Origin: Mikania micrantha
Taxonomy: Eukaryota > Streptophyta > Magnoliopsida > Asterales > Asteraceae
DNA length: 64,000 nucleotides
Assembly: GCA_009363875.1 (NCBI GenBank)
Contig: CM018685.1
Span: 53,703,087-53,767,086, forward strand
Direction of reading: 5' to 3'
Shown: in pieces, positions 34,051-45,039 of the stretch
How the letters are laid out: each line of letters begins with the position of its first letter
How positions within the stretch are numbered: position 1 is the first letter of the stretch
Program-made: the position numbers and the translations under genes
Notes under the pieces: generated by a model
The model's input: the letters and a program-made list of their open reading frames with translations, nothing else
What the model was told of the DNA's origin: nothing
The model's database searches: none

Positions 34051-35455
34051 TAAATCTAAGTATAATATTATCATTTTAATTAATACTCAAAGACTCTTGT
34101 TTATTATAATTCGACATGATTACATTTTTTTAGGAAACCCTAAATGTTACACTTTTCAAGTGAAAAAATCATCTCCGCTAAACAACTTAACAAATTTTAA
34201 TTATGATGAAAACATATCACATATATATAAGCCCCAAAATCTCCACACGCATAACATATGCTTTAAAACAACATCAAAGGTTAGGTCTCAGATTTTTCAA
34301 AATAAACAAATGCATATTAACACTTTGATAACCAATTTACATCCAAGTTCCAAAAGATTTAATGTTAGCTAAACATTCAAGAAACCCCATTGACATCAAA
34401 ACTATTCACAAAACCTTTATTTTTAACTAACAAAATAAAACCCCAATACACATTTCGATCCGAGTCATTTCAAGCAATCCGATCACATGTGTCGTAACCC
34501 TTTACGTTCACCTACAAAACATCACATGTAAATCACCATTAGTTCGTTAGAACTAAGTAACAACACCTATGTATACTTTTTGGTTAATAACGGAAGGTTA
34601 TTATATCCTAAAACGCGATTAAACGACCAAAACGAACAATTTTGGACACCCCAGCGGTAGCTTACGGCCTGGCCGTAGGCTATGGCCATTTGATCAGAAC
34701 CCTTCAACCGTAGCTTATGGTTTGGTCGTAGGCTACTGACATCTTAACAGAAACATCTAGCCATAGGCTATGCCCAGCTTATGCCCACTTGCATGCAGAA
34801 AATGCAATTTTTTGCGTTTTACACCCTCGTGACCACCCCGGATCGTTTCCACCCTTCCGTTACTCCCAAATACATCCCATAAAACCTTATGGACATAAAT
34901 ACAAAGTTTCAAACATAATTTGATGATATCATTAACACCAAATGATTTGTTAAATAGGTCATTTTCTCCCAAACCCGTTAACGCCTCCATTTTCACCCAA
35001 ACTTATGGGGATTCCCTTTTCTACCAAGAATTCCCATTTGTACAACATTACTAACATATTCAACACATGAGAATCATGTTCATAGAACTTTAAGACACAA
35101 ACAAAGTGTCAGAACATATAATTCACCAAGTAAAAGTAAAATTACTCACCATTTTCTTGAAACTTCCTTTTTCACCAAGGATTCTCAACGTAGGTAATCA
35201 CACCACCTGTGATTTACCTAAACTCCATATTCATCATGGGAAGATAACACCACTTGTGATTCAACCCGTTTTGCATTCACACATCTTGTGAATTATTTGA
35301 CTGTTTTCAGTCAAACTTCAAATAAGTAGTTCACACCACTTGTGAATCATTCTTATTTTTTCACACCACTTATAAACATAATAAATCACAACAACTAAGC
35401 AATTTAAACACATATTGCATGTTATTGTCAACACCAAGTAATTAAACACCAATTA
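34051..35455 (-). mobile_element. Host LTR carrying element D, left part
   Basis: Noncoding LTR-like sequence (minus orientation) that resumes after element D at 45040 and appears to end at 46513 with GGGTCGTTACA, that is, an LTR start TGTAACGACCC on the minus strand. It contains GTAGCTTAC/TAGGCTA palindromes at about 34650-34790, including AACCGTA-GCT-TATGGTT at 34706-34722. It also has many copies of a CACACCACTTGTGA motif from 35170. The left terminus and the coding body of this older element are not found. Confidence 0.5.
35170..35455. repeat. Iterated CACACCACTTGTGAA motif / about 192-bp tandem repeat in host LTR
   Basis: TTCAC-ACCACTT-GTGAA and variants recur at short intervals. The larger unit continues after element D at 45050-45400, where TTCACACCTC...GTGAA blocks repeat about every 192 bp together with TTTGACC...GGTCAAA. 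Element D inserted inside this array. Confidence 0.7.
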
Positions 35456-37725
35456 TGTGACACCCGGCAATTTCAGGTAAATTGCAACTCTTACATTCTT
35501 TACATTTCACATTCATACTTGTTGCATTTCATTTAATTATGTTTAATTAGATGAGTTGAACACAAACCACTGCGAAATGATAGTTCGTGGAACTATCGAA
35601 TCGTACATTGCACATTGGTTTTGGAAACCAAGTGTGGCAAACACCACATTAACACAATACATTGCACATTGGTTTTGGAAACCAAGTGTGGCAAACACAA
35701 CACTAACACAAAACAATAATTCGGGGAATTATTGAATTGTGCATTACACGTTGATTGGGATTAATCAAGCGTGCAAACACTTCGTAAAACACAAACACAA
35801 ACGATCACCGATAGTTCAAGAAGTTATCGAAACACACACGAGTCTCACGAAGTTGGTGAACAAACAATCGAATATTAATTGAGCACAGTTGATTGTGTTT
35901 AGAATCCACGTGGAGTTGACAACCGAAATTAATATGGGATGATAGTATGCGTAAAATGATGAACGTGGGCGAAAACGGTGCGCGAAACGGAGTTATGGAT
36001 TGTCCGGAATTGCGAAACGAAGTTTCCGTCGAAAAACGGGTGAAATTACCCTGAGGCGGTACGCCTCAGGTCGTGTGATGATGTCAGGCGATGCGCGTGG
36101 ATCGCAAAAGGAAATATCTGGGTTATCCAGTCCGCGCGGTACGCCTGATGTGGAGGTGACACGTCAGGCGATGCGCCTGGGGTGTTCTGGTCGAGCAACT
36201 TGATAAAATATCAACTTTTTCATTCTTATCTTCATTTCTATCATTCTCTCGACGCCAGCAGCCACCAAACCACGAAAAATCTTCATCAAACTCATCAAAT
36301 ATCTGTTTCGAAGCCTCCGGGACGTTTAGATCGCATCCATAAGTGTTAAAACAAGTTATGATCATCTTTCTATCCGCAGAACTTCTTCAGATTAGGTAAT
36401 GGTTCATTTTAAACCTTCTGGTTTGATTATGAATGATTAAATCTTAGTTTTGAACATAATGATATAGTTAGGATTGTTGATTATCGCCTAGATGATGGCT
36501 AGGATTGATTTTGAATGACAAACTCAAACTGTTAACGGGTAAATCTTTGTTTTGAGCCGTTGTAATGCCCGGTTTGCATGAAATCATAGCAATGGTTATA
36601 ATGGTTTAAACCATTTGGTTATGATCATGTAGAGGATTAGTTTGATTAATCCTTGACATGCAAACACTCGGTTTGGCACACAAACACTTGAAGTTGTATG
36701 GGATACAACACACCACAAAACACATACTCACACCTATATGGTTATAGGTGCCTACTAGCAGGATTGCTAGCATTCGCAGACGCGAACACACAAACACACC
36801 GGAACTGCTAATCAGGTGAGTTCACGGCCCCTTTTTACTTTTTATACCTTTGGGGGAGAAAACATTGCATGATAAACTGTTTTTGGAAAACAACTCATTT
36901 TATTTATGTATGGACATGCTTTATCATTATATGTATATGTGTGGACCACATCACAACTAAAAGTCCTCGCGATACTCCACGTACCGTTAGTAGCGTGTAG
37001 CGCCTAGCGTGGTAATCTTGAATAGTACTATTTGGGCCTGACAAGCCCCACCCATCGCGCCTGGGAGGTCAACCCGACTTGAGGTCGGAATGGGTGCAAT
37101 ATTGACCAACACTTTGCCATTGTCTTGTGATGGACATGGCGGGAGGCACAACTGTCAGCTTCGGTACGACCCCGCATATAATATAACTGTATTGACTAGC
37201 TATCAATCGATACTGCATTGTAATGATACATAAATAACAACTCTTACTGTAAACATTGGATGTTTACTGCTTATGATAAACCTGTGCTCTCACCAACCTT
37301 TGTGTTGACCCTTTTACTCGCATGTTTTCTCAGGTAACTAAGACACGCTCACAAGGATTAGGATGCTAGGCTGGAGTCGCATGCATCTGCTTAAATGTCT
37401 TAGTATATTTTGAGAACATATATCTATTTGACATGTTATGTAATATTAAACACTTTTTAACGGTTACGAAAACTGAAATCTTATGTTTTGTTTTGAAAAC
37501 CGTTTTATGAATGCTTCAGCTGATCATAAATTTTAAATCTGTTTTGGATAACTTATACTTTACTTCCGCAACTCTGATATTACTAAACTGTTTTATCCAA
37601 TTTCTTGGATGTACGTACATAACCAGACATATAGGTCTCGCATGTTGTGTGACCGGAGACTGCGATCCTGACAATCTGCCGATGCTCGCGCCCTGGAATG
37701 GGACGGGATTTCTCGGGGTGCGACA
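35456..37725 (+). repeat. 5' LTR of element D
   Basis: 2270 bp. It carries a ladder of palindromes in its first ~730 bp and a 54-bp tandem duplication (about 35606-35713, containing TTGGTTT-TGG-AAACCAA twice). A block at about 36370-36660 is conserved with the LTRs of A and B and includes AG-GTAATGG and CCTAG-ATGATGG-CTAGG. A GC-rich U5 ends GGTGCGACA. No canonical TATA box stands out with confidence. Confidence 0.95.
35579..36180. promoter_or_regulatory. Ladder of short palindromes with 3-nt spacers in LTR of element D
   Basis: Perfect inverted repeats, each with a 3-nt spacer: GATAGTTC/GAACTATC (35579-35597, spacer GTG), TTGGTTT/AAACCAA (35615-35631 and 35669-35685, spacer TGG), CAATAATTC/GAATTATTG (35714-35734, spacer GGG) and CCTGAGGCG/CGCCTCAGG (36050-36070, spacer GTA). 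Less perfect ones are CACGTTGATT with a bulged partner (about 35747-35773), CGATAGTTC (with G-U pairs, about 35829) and CGCCTGATGT/ACGTCAGGCG (about 36131-36171). Function unknown. Confidence 0.75.
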
Positions 37726-37728
37726 GAT

Positions 37729-37746
37729 TGGTATCAGAGCCTCCGG
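37729..37746 (+). other. Primer-binding site of element D
   Basis: TGGTATCAGAGCCTCCGG starts 3 nt after the LTR end, the initiator-Met tRNA type. Confidence 0.93.
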
Positions 37747-37981
37747 TTATTGCGAATTAGTTTTGCATTTAGTGAACTTAGTCTATAACCACTAGTCTTC
37801 ACACTACACTTAGTGCCTAGTATTGTGATACTTGCACACATGTCATATTTGGCATGCATTACGGTAATCATCGCACGTGACTACCCATGACGGGGAGAGT
37901 CAATAGCTCTACATGTTCTTAAAAGTACCTATCGCACACACTACATTAGTCATTGGACAAACACTAACACTTATTCTTGCT

Positions 37982-38215
37982 ATGAAGATCATGGCTGGAA
38001 GACGTGGAGGACGCAGGAATGCAGGTGGACGTGGAAACATCAATCTGACGCAAGCTGAGTTGAATGCACTCATTAACGAGCGAGTTGAGGAGGTAATTGC
38101 TGCACGGGAAGCTGCCCGTAATCAAAATCCACTGAACCAAGGTGATGAATCGGTTCATATTCATCTTGCATCACAATCACTCGTTTCCAATTCAACACGT
38201 TTGCTCGATACCTAA
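37982..38215 (+). pseudogene. Element D gag, N-terminal piece
   Basis: From ATG at 37982 (or 37991, MAGRRGGRRNAGGRG): a basic Gly/Arg-rich start followed by a helix, LTQAELNALINERVEEVIAA, typical of the Tekay gag N-terminus. The frame ends at 38213-38215, while the capsid core lies in a different frame from about 38242. Removing 38142-38242 (101 bp, bounded by GT and AG) would bring the two into one frame. A small deletion or insertion is the simpler explanation. Confidence 0.8.
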
Positions 38216-38241
38216 TTCAACTTTATTCTCTGCATAACACA

Positions 38242-41200
38242 GGAGCAAATCCTAACCCTCCTCTTTGCACGTTCAAGATGTTTCTGGACTGCAAACCTCA
38301 CTCATTCAGCGGCACTGAGGGAGCCGTTGGATTATTGCGTTGGATTGAAAAGGCGGAATCAGCCTTTGCCATGAGTAACTGCAGGAATGATGACAGGGTC
38401 AAGTTCGCTGCAGGGACATTTGAGGGAGCTGCCCTCACATGGTGGAATACTAATGTGCAAAACCTGGGGCTTGATGCAGCCAACGCCCTACCTTGGGATG
38501 ACTTTAAGAGGATGCTGAACCGCGAATACTGTCCTCGCGGTGAAGTGCAGAAGCTGGAAACGGAATTCTGGAACCATAAGATGATTGGTTCCGAGGTCGA
38601 GGCTTATACAGCTCGATCGTATGAGCTGGCACACCTGTGCCCAGAAATGGCAACCCCACCCTTCAAACATATAGAGAAATATATTGATGGATTGCCACCT
38701 CAAATCCACGGAATGGTACTCTCTGCTGACCCCATTACCATGCAACAAGCCGTGCGATTAACCCAAAAGCTCACTGACTCGGCAGTTGCACAGGGACTCT
38801 TACCACCTCGTGGTACTGTAACTACAACCAATGACAAGGGTAAACGCAAATGGGATGACACCCTGAGCAAGACTTCCACTCTCCAACCACCACCACAACA
38901 ACGTAAGTTTGGTTCGTCTCAGGCATACGCACCACCCATCCCAACCAATCAAAATCCCGGAACCTATGCAGGCAAACACCCCAAGTGCAATAAATGCAAC
39001 TTACACCATGTTTTGGGGCAGTGTGGTTCTATCCGATGTCAATGGTGTGGCAAAAGTGGACACCTTGCCAAAGACTGCAGGGGTGAACTACTTGTCAAAA
39101 CCCCACAGCCACAACAGCAATAACAATTTGAAGCACCGAAGGGCTGCTTCGAATGTGGGAAACCAGGGCACTTCAAGAGGGACTGCCCACAGCTGAAAAA
39201 TAACAACAATAACGGGAACAACAATGGTTCGAAGGGACGGGCCTTCGTGATCGGGGCAAAGGAGGCCAGAAAAGATCCCAACCTTGCAACTGGTACGTAT
39301 CTCTTAAACGATAATTATGCATCTGTGCTGTTTGATACTGGGGCTGAGAAAAGTTTTATATCTAAGGATCGTAGTGAGATACTTGCCATTACCCCGACAC
39401 CTTTAGACATTGAATACACAGTAGAGCTAGCTGATGGTAAATTAATTGTGACTAAGCATATTCTGAAAGAATGCACATTAGAGCTAGCAGGTCATAAATT
39501 TAAGATTGACCTCATGCCGGTTACACTAGGCAGTTTTGATGTCGTAGTGGGCATGGATTGGTTGTCTGAAAACCAGGCTGAAATCATTTGCCACGACAAG
39601 GTTGTGCGCATACCTCTCCCTGGCGGAAAAACTCTAAATATCAAGGGTGAAAGGAGTGACATTCCTCTGAACATCATCTCGTGCATGAAAGCTCACAAAT
39701 GCTTACGAAAGGGATACACAGCCATTCTGGCACTTATCACCGACAAGACTGAAGAGGAGAAGAGAATCGAAAATATCCCAATCGTATGCAACTATTCCGA
39801 CGTATTCCCTGAGGATCTACCAGGACTACCACCACCTCGACAAGTGGAGTTCCGCATAGATCTTGTGCCGGGAGCAGCGCCTATTGCACGAGCACCATAT
39901 CGACTTGCACCTTCAGAGATGCAAGAACTGTCCAATCAACTGCAGGAGCTGTTGGATAAAGGTTTCATTAGACCAAGCTTCTCACCCTGGGGAGCTCCGG
40001 TCTTGTTTGTAAAGAAGAAAGATGGCACGTTTCGTATGTGCATCGACTACCGTGAGCTAAACAAAGTAACAATCAAGAACCGTTACCCCTTACCTCGCAT
40101 TGACGATTTGTTCGATCAACTGCAAGGATCAAGTTATTATTCTAAGATCGATCTGCGATCTGGATACCATCAGTTGAGGGTTCAGGAGGAAGATATACCC
40201 AAGACTGCTTTTCGCACTAGGTATGGCCATTATGAGTTTCTGGTTATGCCGTTTGGGCTGACAAACGCACCCGCAGTATTCATGGATCTTATGAATAGAG
40301 TGTGCAAACCATACCTCGACAAGTTCATTATTGTCTTTATTGATGATATCCTTATTTATTCGAAAACCCAGGAGGAACACAAAGAGCATCTTCAATTGGC
40401 TCTTGAACTGCTACGGAAAGAGAAGCTGTACGCTAAACTCTCAAAGTGCGACTTCTGGATTTGAGAAGTCCAATTCTTGGGACATGTTGTTAATGAACAA
40501 GGGATTCAGGTGGATAAATCTAAGATAGAGGCGATCAAGAACTGGGAAGAACCAAAGACCCCAACTGAGGTGCGACAATTCCTAGGATTGGCCGGCTATT
40601 ATCGACGATTTATTGAAGGATTTTCAAAGATAGCTCAACCCCTTACAGCCTTAACCCATAAGGACGAGAAGTATCTTTGGTCTGACAAACAAGAAGCTGC
40701 ATTTCAACTTCTCAAGCAGAAGCTCTGTAGTGCACCTATCCTATCCCTTCCCGATGGAACGGATGACTTTGTAGTATATTGCGATGCCTCAATACAAGGA
40801 CTCGGCTGTGTGCTGATGCAGCGAGAGAAGGTGATCGCATATGCTTCTCGACAACTGAAAGTCCACGAGAAGAACTACACCACCCACGACTTGGAACTTG
40901 GAGCAGTGGTATTTGCACTCAAGATCTGGAGACACTACCTGTACGGTACAAAGTGTACGATACACACTGATCACAAGAGTCTCCAACACATATTTGAGCA
41001 GCAGGAATTGAACATGCGGCAGCGTCGCTGGCTCGAACTCCTAAATGACTATGAGTGCGCTATCAAGTATCACCCGGGGAAAGCCAATGTGGTGGCTGAT
41101 GCCCTGAGTCGGAAAAACACATCAAAACCTATGAGGGTACGAGCTTTACAACTCACCATTCTCCCCAATCTTCCTGAAGAAATACGCAGTGCTCAGGTGG

Positions 41201-42627
41201 AGGCACTTAAAGCAGAAAATTTAACAGCTGAATCATTGAGGGGAATGGAGCAGCAACTTAAGGAAAAAGCCGATGGCTTACAATATTTCATGGAACGTGT
41301 ATGGATTCCACATTACGGGAACTTACGAGACCTTGTGATGGATGAGGCTCACAAATCACGATATTCCGTTCACCCTGGATCTGATAAGATGTATCATGAT
41401 CTGAAGATACTTTACTGGTAGCTACACATGAAAGCCGACATCGCCACCTACGTAGGCAAATGCTTGACTTGTGCCAAAGTCAAGATCGAGTACCAGAAAC
41501 CATCTGGATTACTCACACAACCTGAGATCCCCATGTGGAAATGGGAACAAATAACCATGGATTTCATCACCAAATTACCCCGTACTCCTAGTGGATGTGA
41601 CACTATCTGGGTAATTGTTGATCGACTGACTAAATCAGCACATTTTCTCGCGATCAAGGAAAATGACAAGATGGAAAAACTAGCCAGAATCTATGTCAAA
41701 GAAGTGGTCTCACGACATGGAGTGCCCATCTCCATCATTTCAGATCGAGACGCCAGATTCACTTCTAATTTCTGGAAATCATTGCAAAAGTCACTTGGCA
41801 CACGGTTGGATATGAGTACATCATACCACCCACAAACTGATGGCCAAAGTGAACGCACGATACAAACACTCGAAGACATGCTACGAGCGTGCGTAGTAGA
41901 CTTCGGTAACAGTTGGGAAACTCACCTACCGTTGGTGGAGTTTTCTTACAACAAAAGCTATCATACGAGCATAAAGGCAGCGCCTTTTGAAGCACTCTAT
42001 GGCAGGAAATGCCGATCACCCATTTGTTGGGCGGAAGTGGGCGACAGTCAGCTCACTGGTCCGGAACTTGTGCATGAAACAACCGAGAAAATCGTGCAAA
42101 TCAGAAACCGTATGGCAGCAGCTCGTGATCGTCAAAAGAGCTATGCCGAAAAACGCCGAAAACCCCTGGAATTTCAGGTAGGAGACAAAGTCCTTTTGAA
42201 AGTCTCACCCTGGAAAGGTGTCATTCGTTTTGGTAAACGAGGCAAACTAAACCCACAGTATATTGGACCTTTCGAGATCCTGAAGAGGATTGGTCCGGTG
42301 GCATACCAACTCAACTTACCAGCGGAACTCGACGGAGTTCACAACGTGTTTCACGTCTCAAACTTGAAAAAGTGTCTATCTGATGAAACACTTGTAGTTC
42401 CACTGGATGAGATTCAGGTGGATGAACAACTACGGTTCGTGGAAGAGCCGGTAGAAATCATGGACCGTGAGGTCAAACAACTCAAACAGCGTAAGATTCC
42501 AATTGTTAAAGTCCGATGGAACTCGAAACGCGGACCTGAATTCACGTGGGAGCGTGAAGATCAGATGATGCGCAAATATCCCCATCTCTTCAAGCAAACA
42601 GAGTCGAACGCCGACAACAACGAATAA
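38242..42627 (+). pseudogene. Element D gag-pol polyprotein with chromodomain; three in-frame stops
   Basis: One frame throughout: gag capsid core (FLDCKPHSFSGTEGAVGLL, LTWWNTNVQNLG), a Cys/His block plus two CCHC knuckles (CQWCGKSGHLAKDC about 39038, CFECGKPGHFKRDC about 39148), protease (LFDTGAEKSFIS about 39328), reverse transcriptase (40000-40460, VFIDDILIYSK), RNase H (VYCDASIQGLGCVLM, TTHDLELGAVVFAL, TDHKSL), integrase (zinc finger about 41345-41475; catalytic MDFITKLP, ISDRDARF, HPQTDGQSE), GPF motif (YIGPFEILKRIGPVAYQL about 42260) and C-terminal chromodomain (VKVRWNSKRGPEFTWERE about 42510). Stops: TAA 39121 (Gln expected), TGA 40462 (Arg expected), TAG 41419 (Trp expected). All three fit C-to-T or G-to-A transitions. 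The stop codon at 42625 overlaps the pre-PPT palindrome. Confidence 0.95.
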
Positions 42628-42764
42628 ATTTCGGGACGAAATTTCTTTCAACAAGGGGATAATGTGACAACCATAAAATTTTTCTTTCTCAAATACTTTT
42701 GTTTCTCAAACACTACCAACAACAACCAAATTTCGGGACGAAATTTCTTTCAACAAGGGGATGA
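42627..42764 (+). promoter_or_regulatory. Duplicated palindrome and polypurine tract of element D
   Basis: AATTTCG-GGA-CGAAATT (42627-42643), CTTTCAACAAGGGGAT and a TGTGACA follow the pol stop. After about 100 bp the same block recurs (42729-42745, then CAACAAGGGGATGA at 42751-42764) directly before the 3' LTR. The second copy is the functional plus-strand primer site, judging by its position. The first looks like a duplicated PPT with a short LTR-like start. Confidence 0.85.
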
Positions 42765-45034
42765 TGTGACACCCGGCAATTTCAGGTAAATTGCAACTCT
42801 TACATTCTTTACATTTCACATTCATACTTGTTGCATTTCATTTAATTATGTTTAATTAGATGAGTTGAACACAAACCACTGCGAAACGATAGTTCATGTA
42901 ACTATCGAATCGTACATTGCACATTGGTTTTGGAAACCAAGTGTGGCAAACACAACATTAACACAATACATTGCACATTGGTTTTGGAAACCAAGTGTGG
43001 CAAACACAACACTAACACAAAACAATAATTCGGGGAATTATTGAATTGTGCATTACACGTTGATTGGGATTAATCAAGCGTGCAAACACTTCGTAAAACA
43101 CAAACACAAACGATCACCGATAGTTCAAGAAGTTATCGAAACACACACGAGTCTCACGAAGTTGGTGAACAAACAATCGAATATTAATTGAGCACAGTTG
43201 ATTGTGTTTAGAATCCACGTGGAGTTGACAACCGAAATTAATATGGGATGATAGTATGCGTAAAATGATGAACGTGGGCGAAAACGGTGCGCGAAACGGA
43301 GTTACGGATTGTCCGGAATTGCGAAACGAAGTTTCCGTCGAAAAACAGGTGAAATTACCCTGAGGCGGTACGCCTCAGGTCGTGTGATGATGTCAGGCGA
43401 TGCGCGCGGATCGCAAAAGGAAATATCTGGGTTATCCAGTCCGCGCGGTACGCCTGATGTGGAGGTGACACGTCAGGCGATGCGCCTGGGGTGTTCTGGT
43501 CGAGCAACTTGATAAAATATCAACTTTTTCATTCTTATCTTCATTTCTATCATTCTCTCGACGCCAGCAGCCACCAAACCACGAAAAATCTTCATCAAAC
43601 TCATCAAATCTCTGTTTCGAAGCCTCCGGGACGTTTAGATCGCATCCATAAGTGTTAAAACAAGTTCTGATCATCTTTCTATCCGCAGAACTTCTTCAGA
43701 TTAGGTAATGGTTCATTTTAAACCTTCTGGTTTGATTATGAATGATTAAATCTTAGTTTTGAACATAATGATATAGTTAGGATTGTTGATTATCGCCTAG
43801 ATGATGGCTAGGACTGATTTTGAATGACAAACTCAAACTGTTAACGGGTAAATCTTTGTTTTGAGCCGTTGTAATGCCCGGTTTGCATGAAATCATAGCA
43901 ATGGTTATAATGGTTTAAACCATTTGGTTATGATCATGTAGAGGATTAGTTTGATTAATCCTTGACATGCAAACACTCGGTTTGGCACACAAACACTTGA
44001 AGTTGTATGGGATACAACACACCACAAAACACATACTCACACCTATATGGTTATAGGTGCCTACTAGCAGGATTGCTAGCATTCGCAGACGCGAACACAC
44101 AAACACACCGGAACTGCTAATCAGGTGAGTTCACGGCCCCTTTTTACTTTTTATACCTTTGGGGGAGAAAACATTGCATGATAAACTGTTTTTGGAAAAC
44201 AACTCATTTTATTTATGTATGGACATGCTTTATCATTATATGTATATGTGTGGACCACATCACAACTAAAAGTCCTCGCGATACTCCACGTACCGTTAGT
44301 AGCGTGTAGCGCCTAGCGTGGTAATCTTGAATAGTACTATTTGGGCCTGACAAGCCCCACCCATCGCGCCTGGGAGGTCAACCCGACTTGAGGTCGGAAT
44401 GGGTGCAATATTGACCAACACTTTGCCATTGTCTTGTGATGGACATGGCGTGAGGCACAACTGTCAGCTTCGGTACGACCCCGCATATAATATAAATGTA
44501 TTGACTAGCTATCAATCGATACTGCATTGTAATGATACATAAATAACAACTCTTACTGTAAACATTGGTTGTTTACTGCTTATGATAAACCTGTGCTCTC
44601 ACCAACCTTTGTGTTGACCCTTTTACTCGCATGTTTTCTCAGGTAACTAAGACACGCTCACAAGGATTAGGATGCTAGGCTGGAGTCGCATGCATCTGCT
44701 TAAATGTCTTAGTATATTTTGAGAACATATATCTATTTGACATGTTATGTAATATTAAACACTTTTTAACGGTTACGAAAACTGAAATCTTATGTTTTGT
44801 TTTGAAAACCGTTTTATGAATGCTTCAGCTGATCATAAATTTTAAATCTGTTTTGGATAACTTATACTTTACTTCCGCAACTCTGATATTACTAAACTGT
44901 TTTATCCAATTTCTTGGATGTACGTACATAACCAGACATATAGGTCTCGCATGTTGTGTGACCGGAGACTCCGATCCTGACAATCTGCCGATGCTCGCGC
45001 CCTGGAATGGGACGGGATTTCTCGGGGTGCGACA
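42765..45034 (+). repeat. 3' LTR of element D
   Basis: 2270 bp, same length as the 5' LTR. About 14 substitutions distinguish them by eye. Three of these fall in the first palindrome, which becomes CGATAGTT-CATGT-AACTATCG and remains a perfect inverted repeat. Confidence 0.95.
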
Positions 45035-45039
45035 AATTA

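Larger units (their letters stand above)
35456..45034 (+). mobile_element. Element D: complete Tekay-type chromovirus (Ty3/Gypsy), 9.58 kb
   Basis: Two 2270-bp LTRs (35456-37725 and 42765-45034), both TGTGACACCCGG...GGGTGCGACA, are flanked by an exact target duplication AATTA (35451-35455 and 45035-45039). Between them, in order, are the PBS, gag, protease, RT, RNase H, integrase, chromodomain and polypurine tract. The LTRs differ by about 14 substitutions and no indels by eye (about 99.4% identical), so the insertion is recent. A gag frame break and three in-frame stops make it non-autonomous as it stands. A chromodomain at the integrase C-terminus and long LTRs indicate the Tekay/Del lineage. 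Confidence 0.96.

Noticed and set aside
36000..36365. ORFs at 36000-36203 and 36123-36365, repeated at 43309-43674
   Set aside because: They lie in the two LTRs of element D and are identical because the LTRs are. No protein similarity seen.
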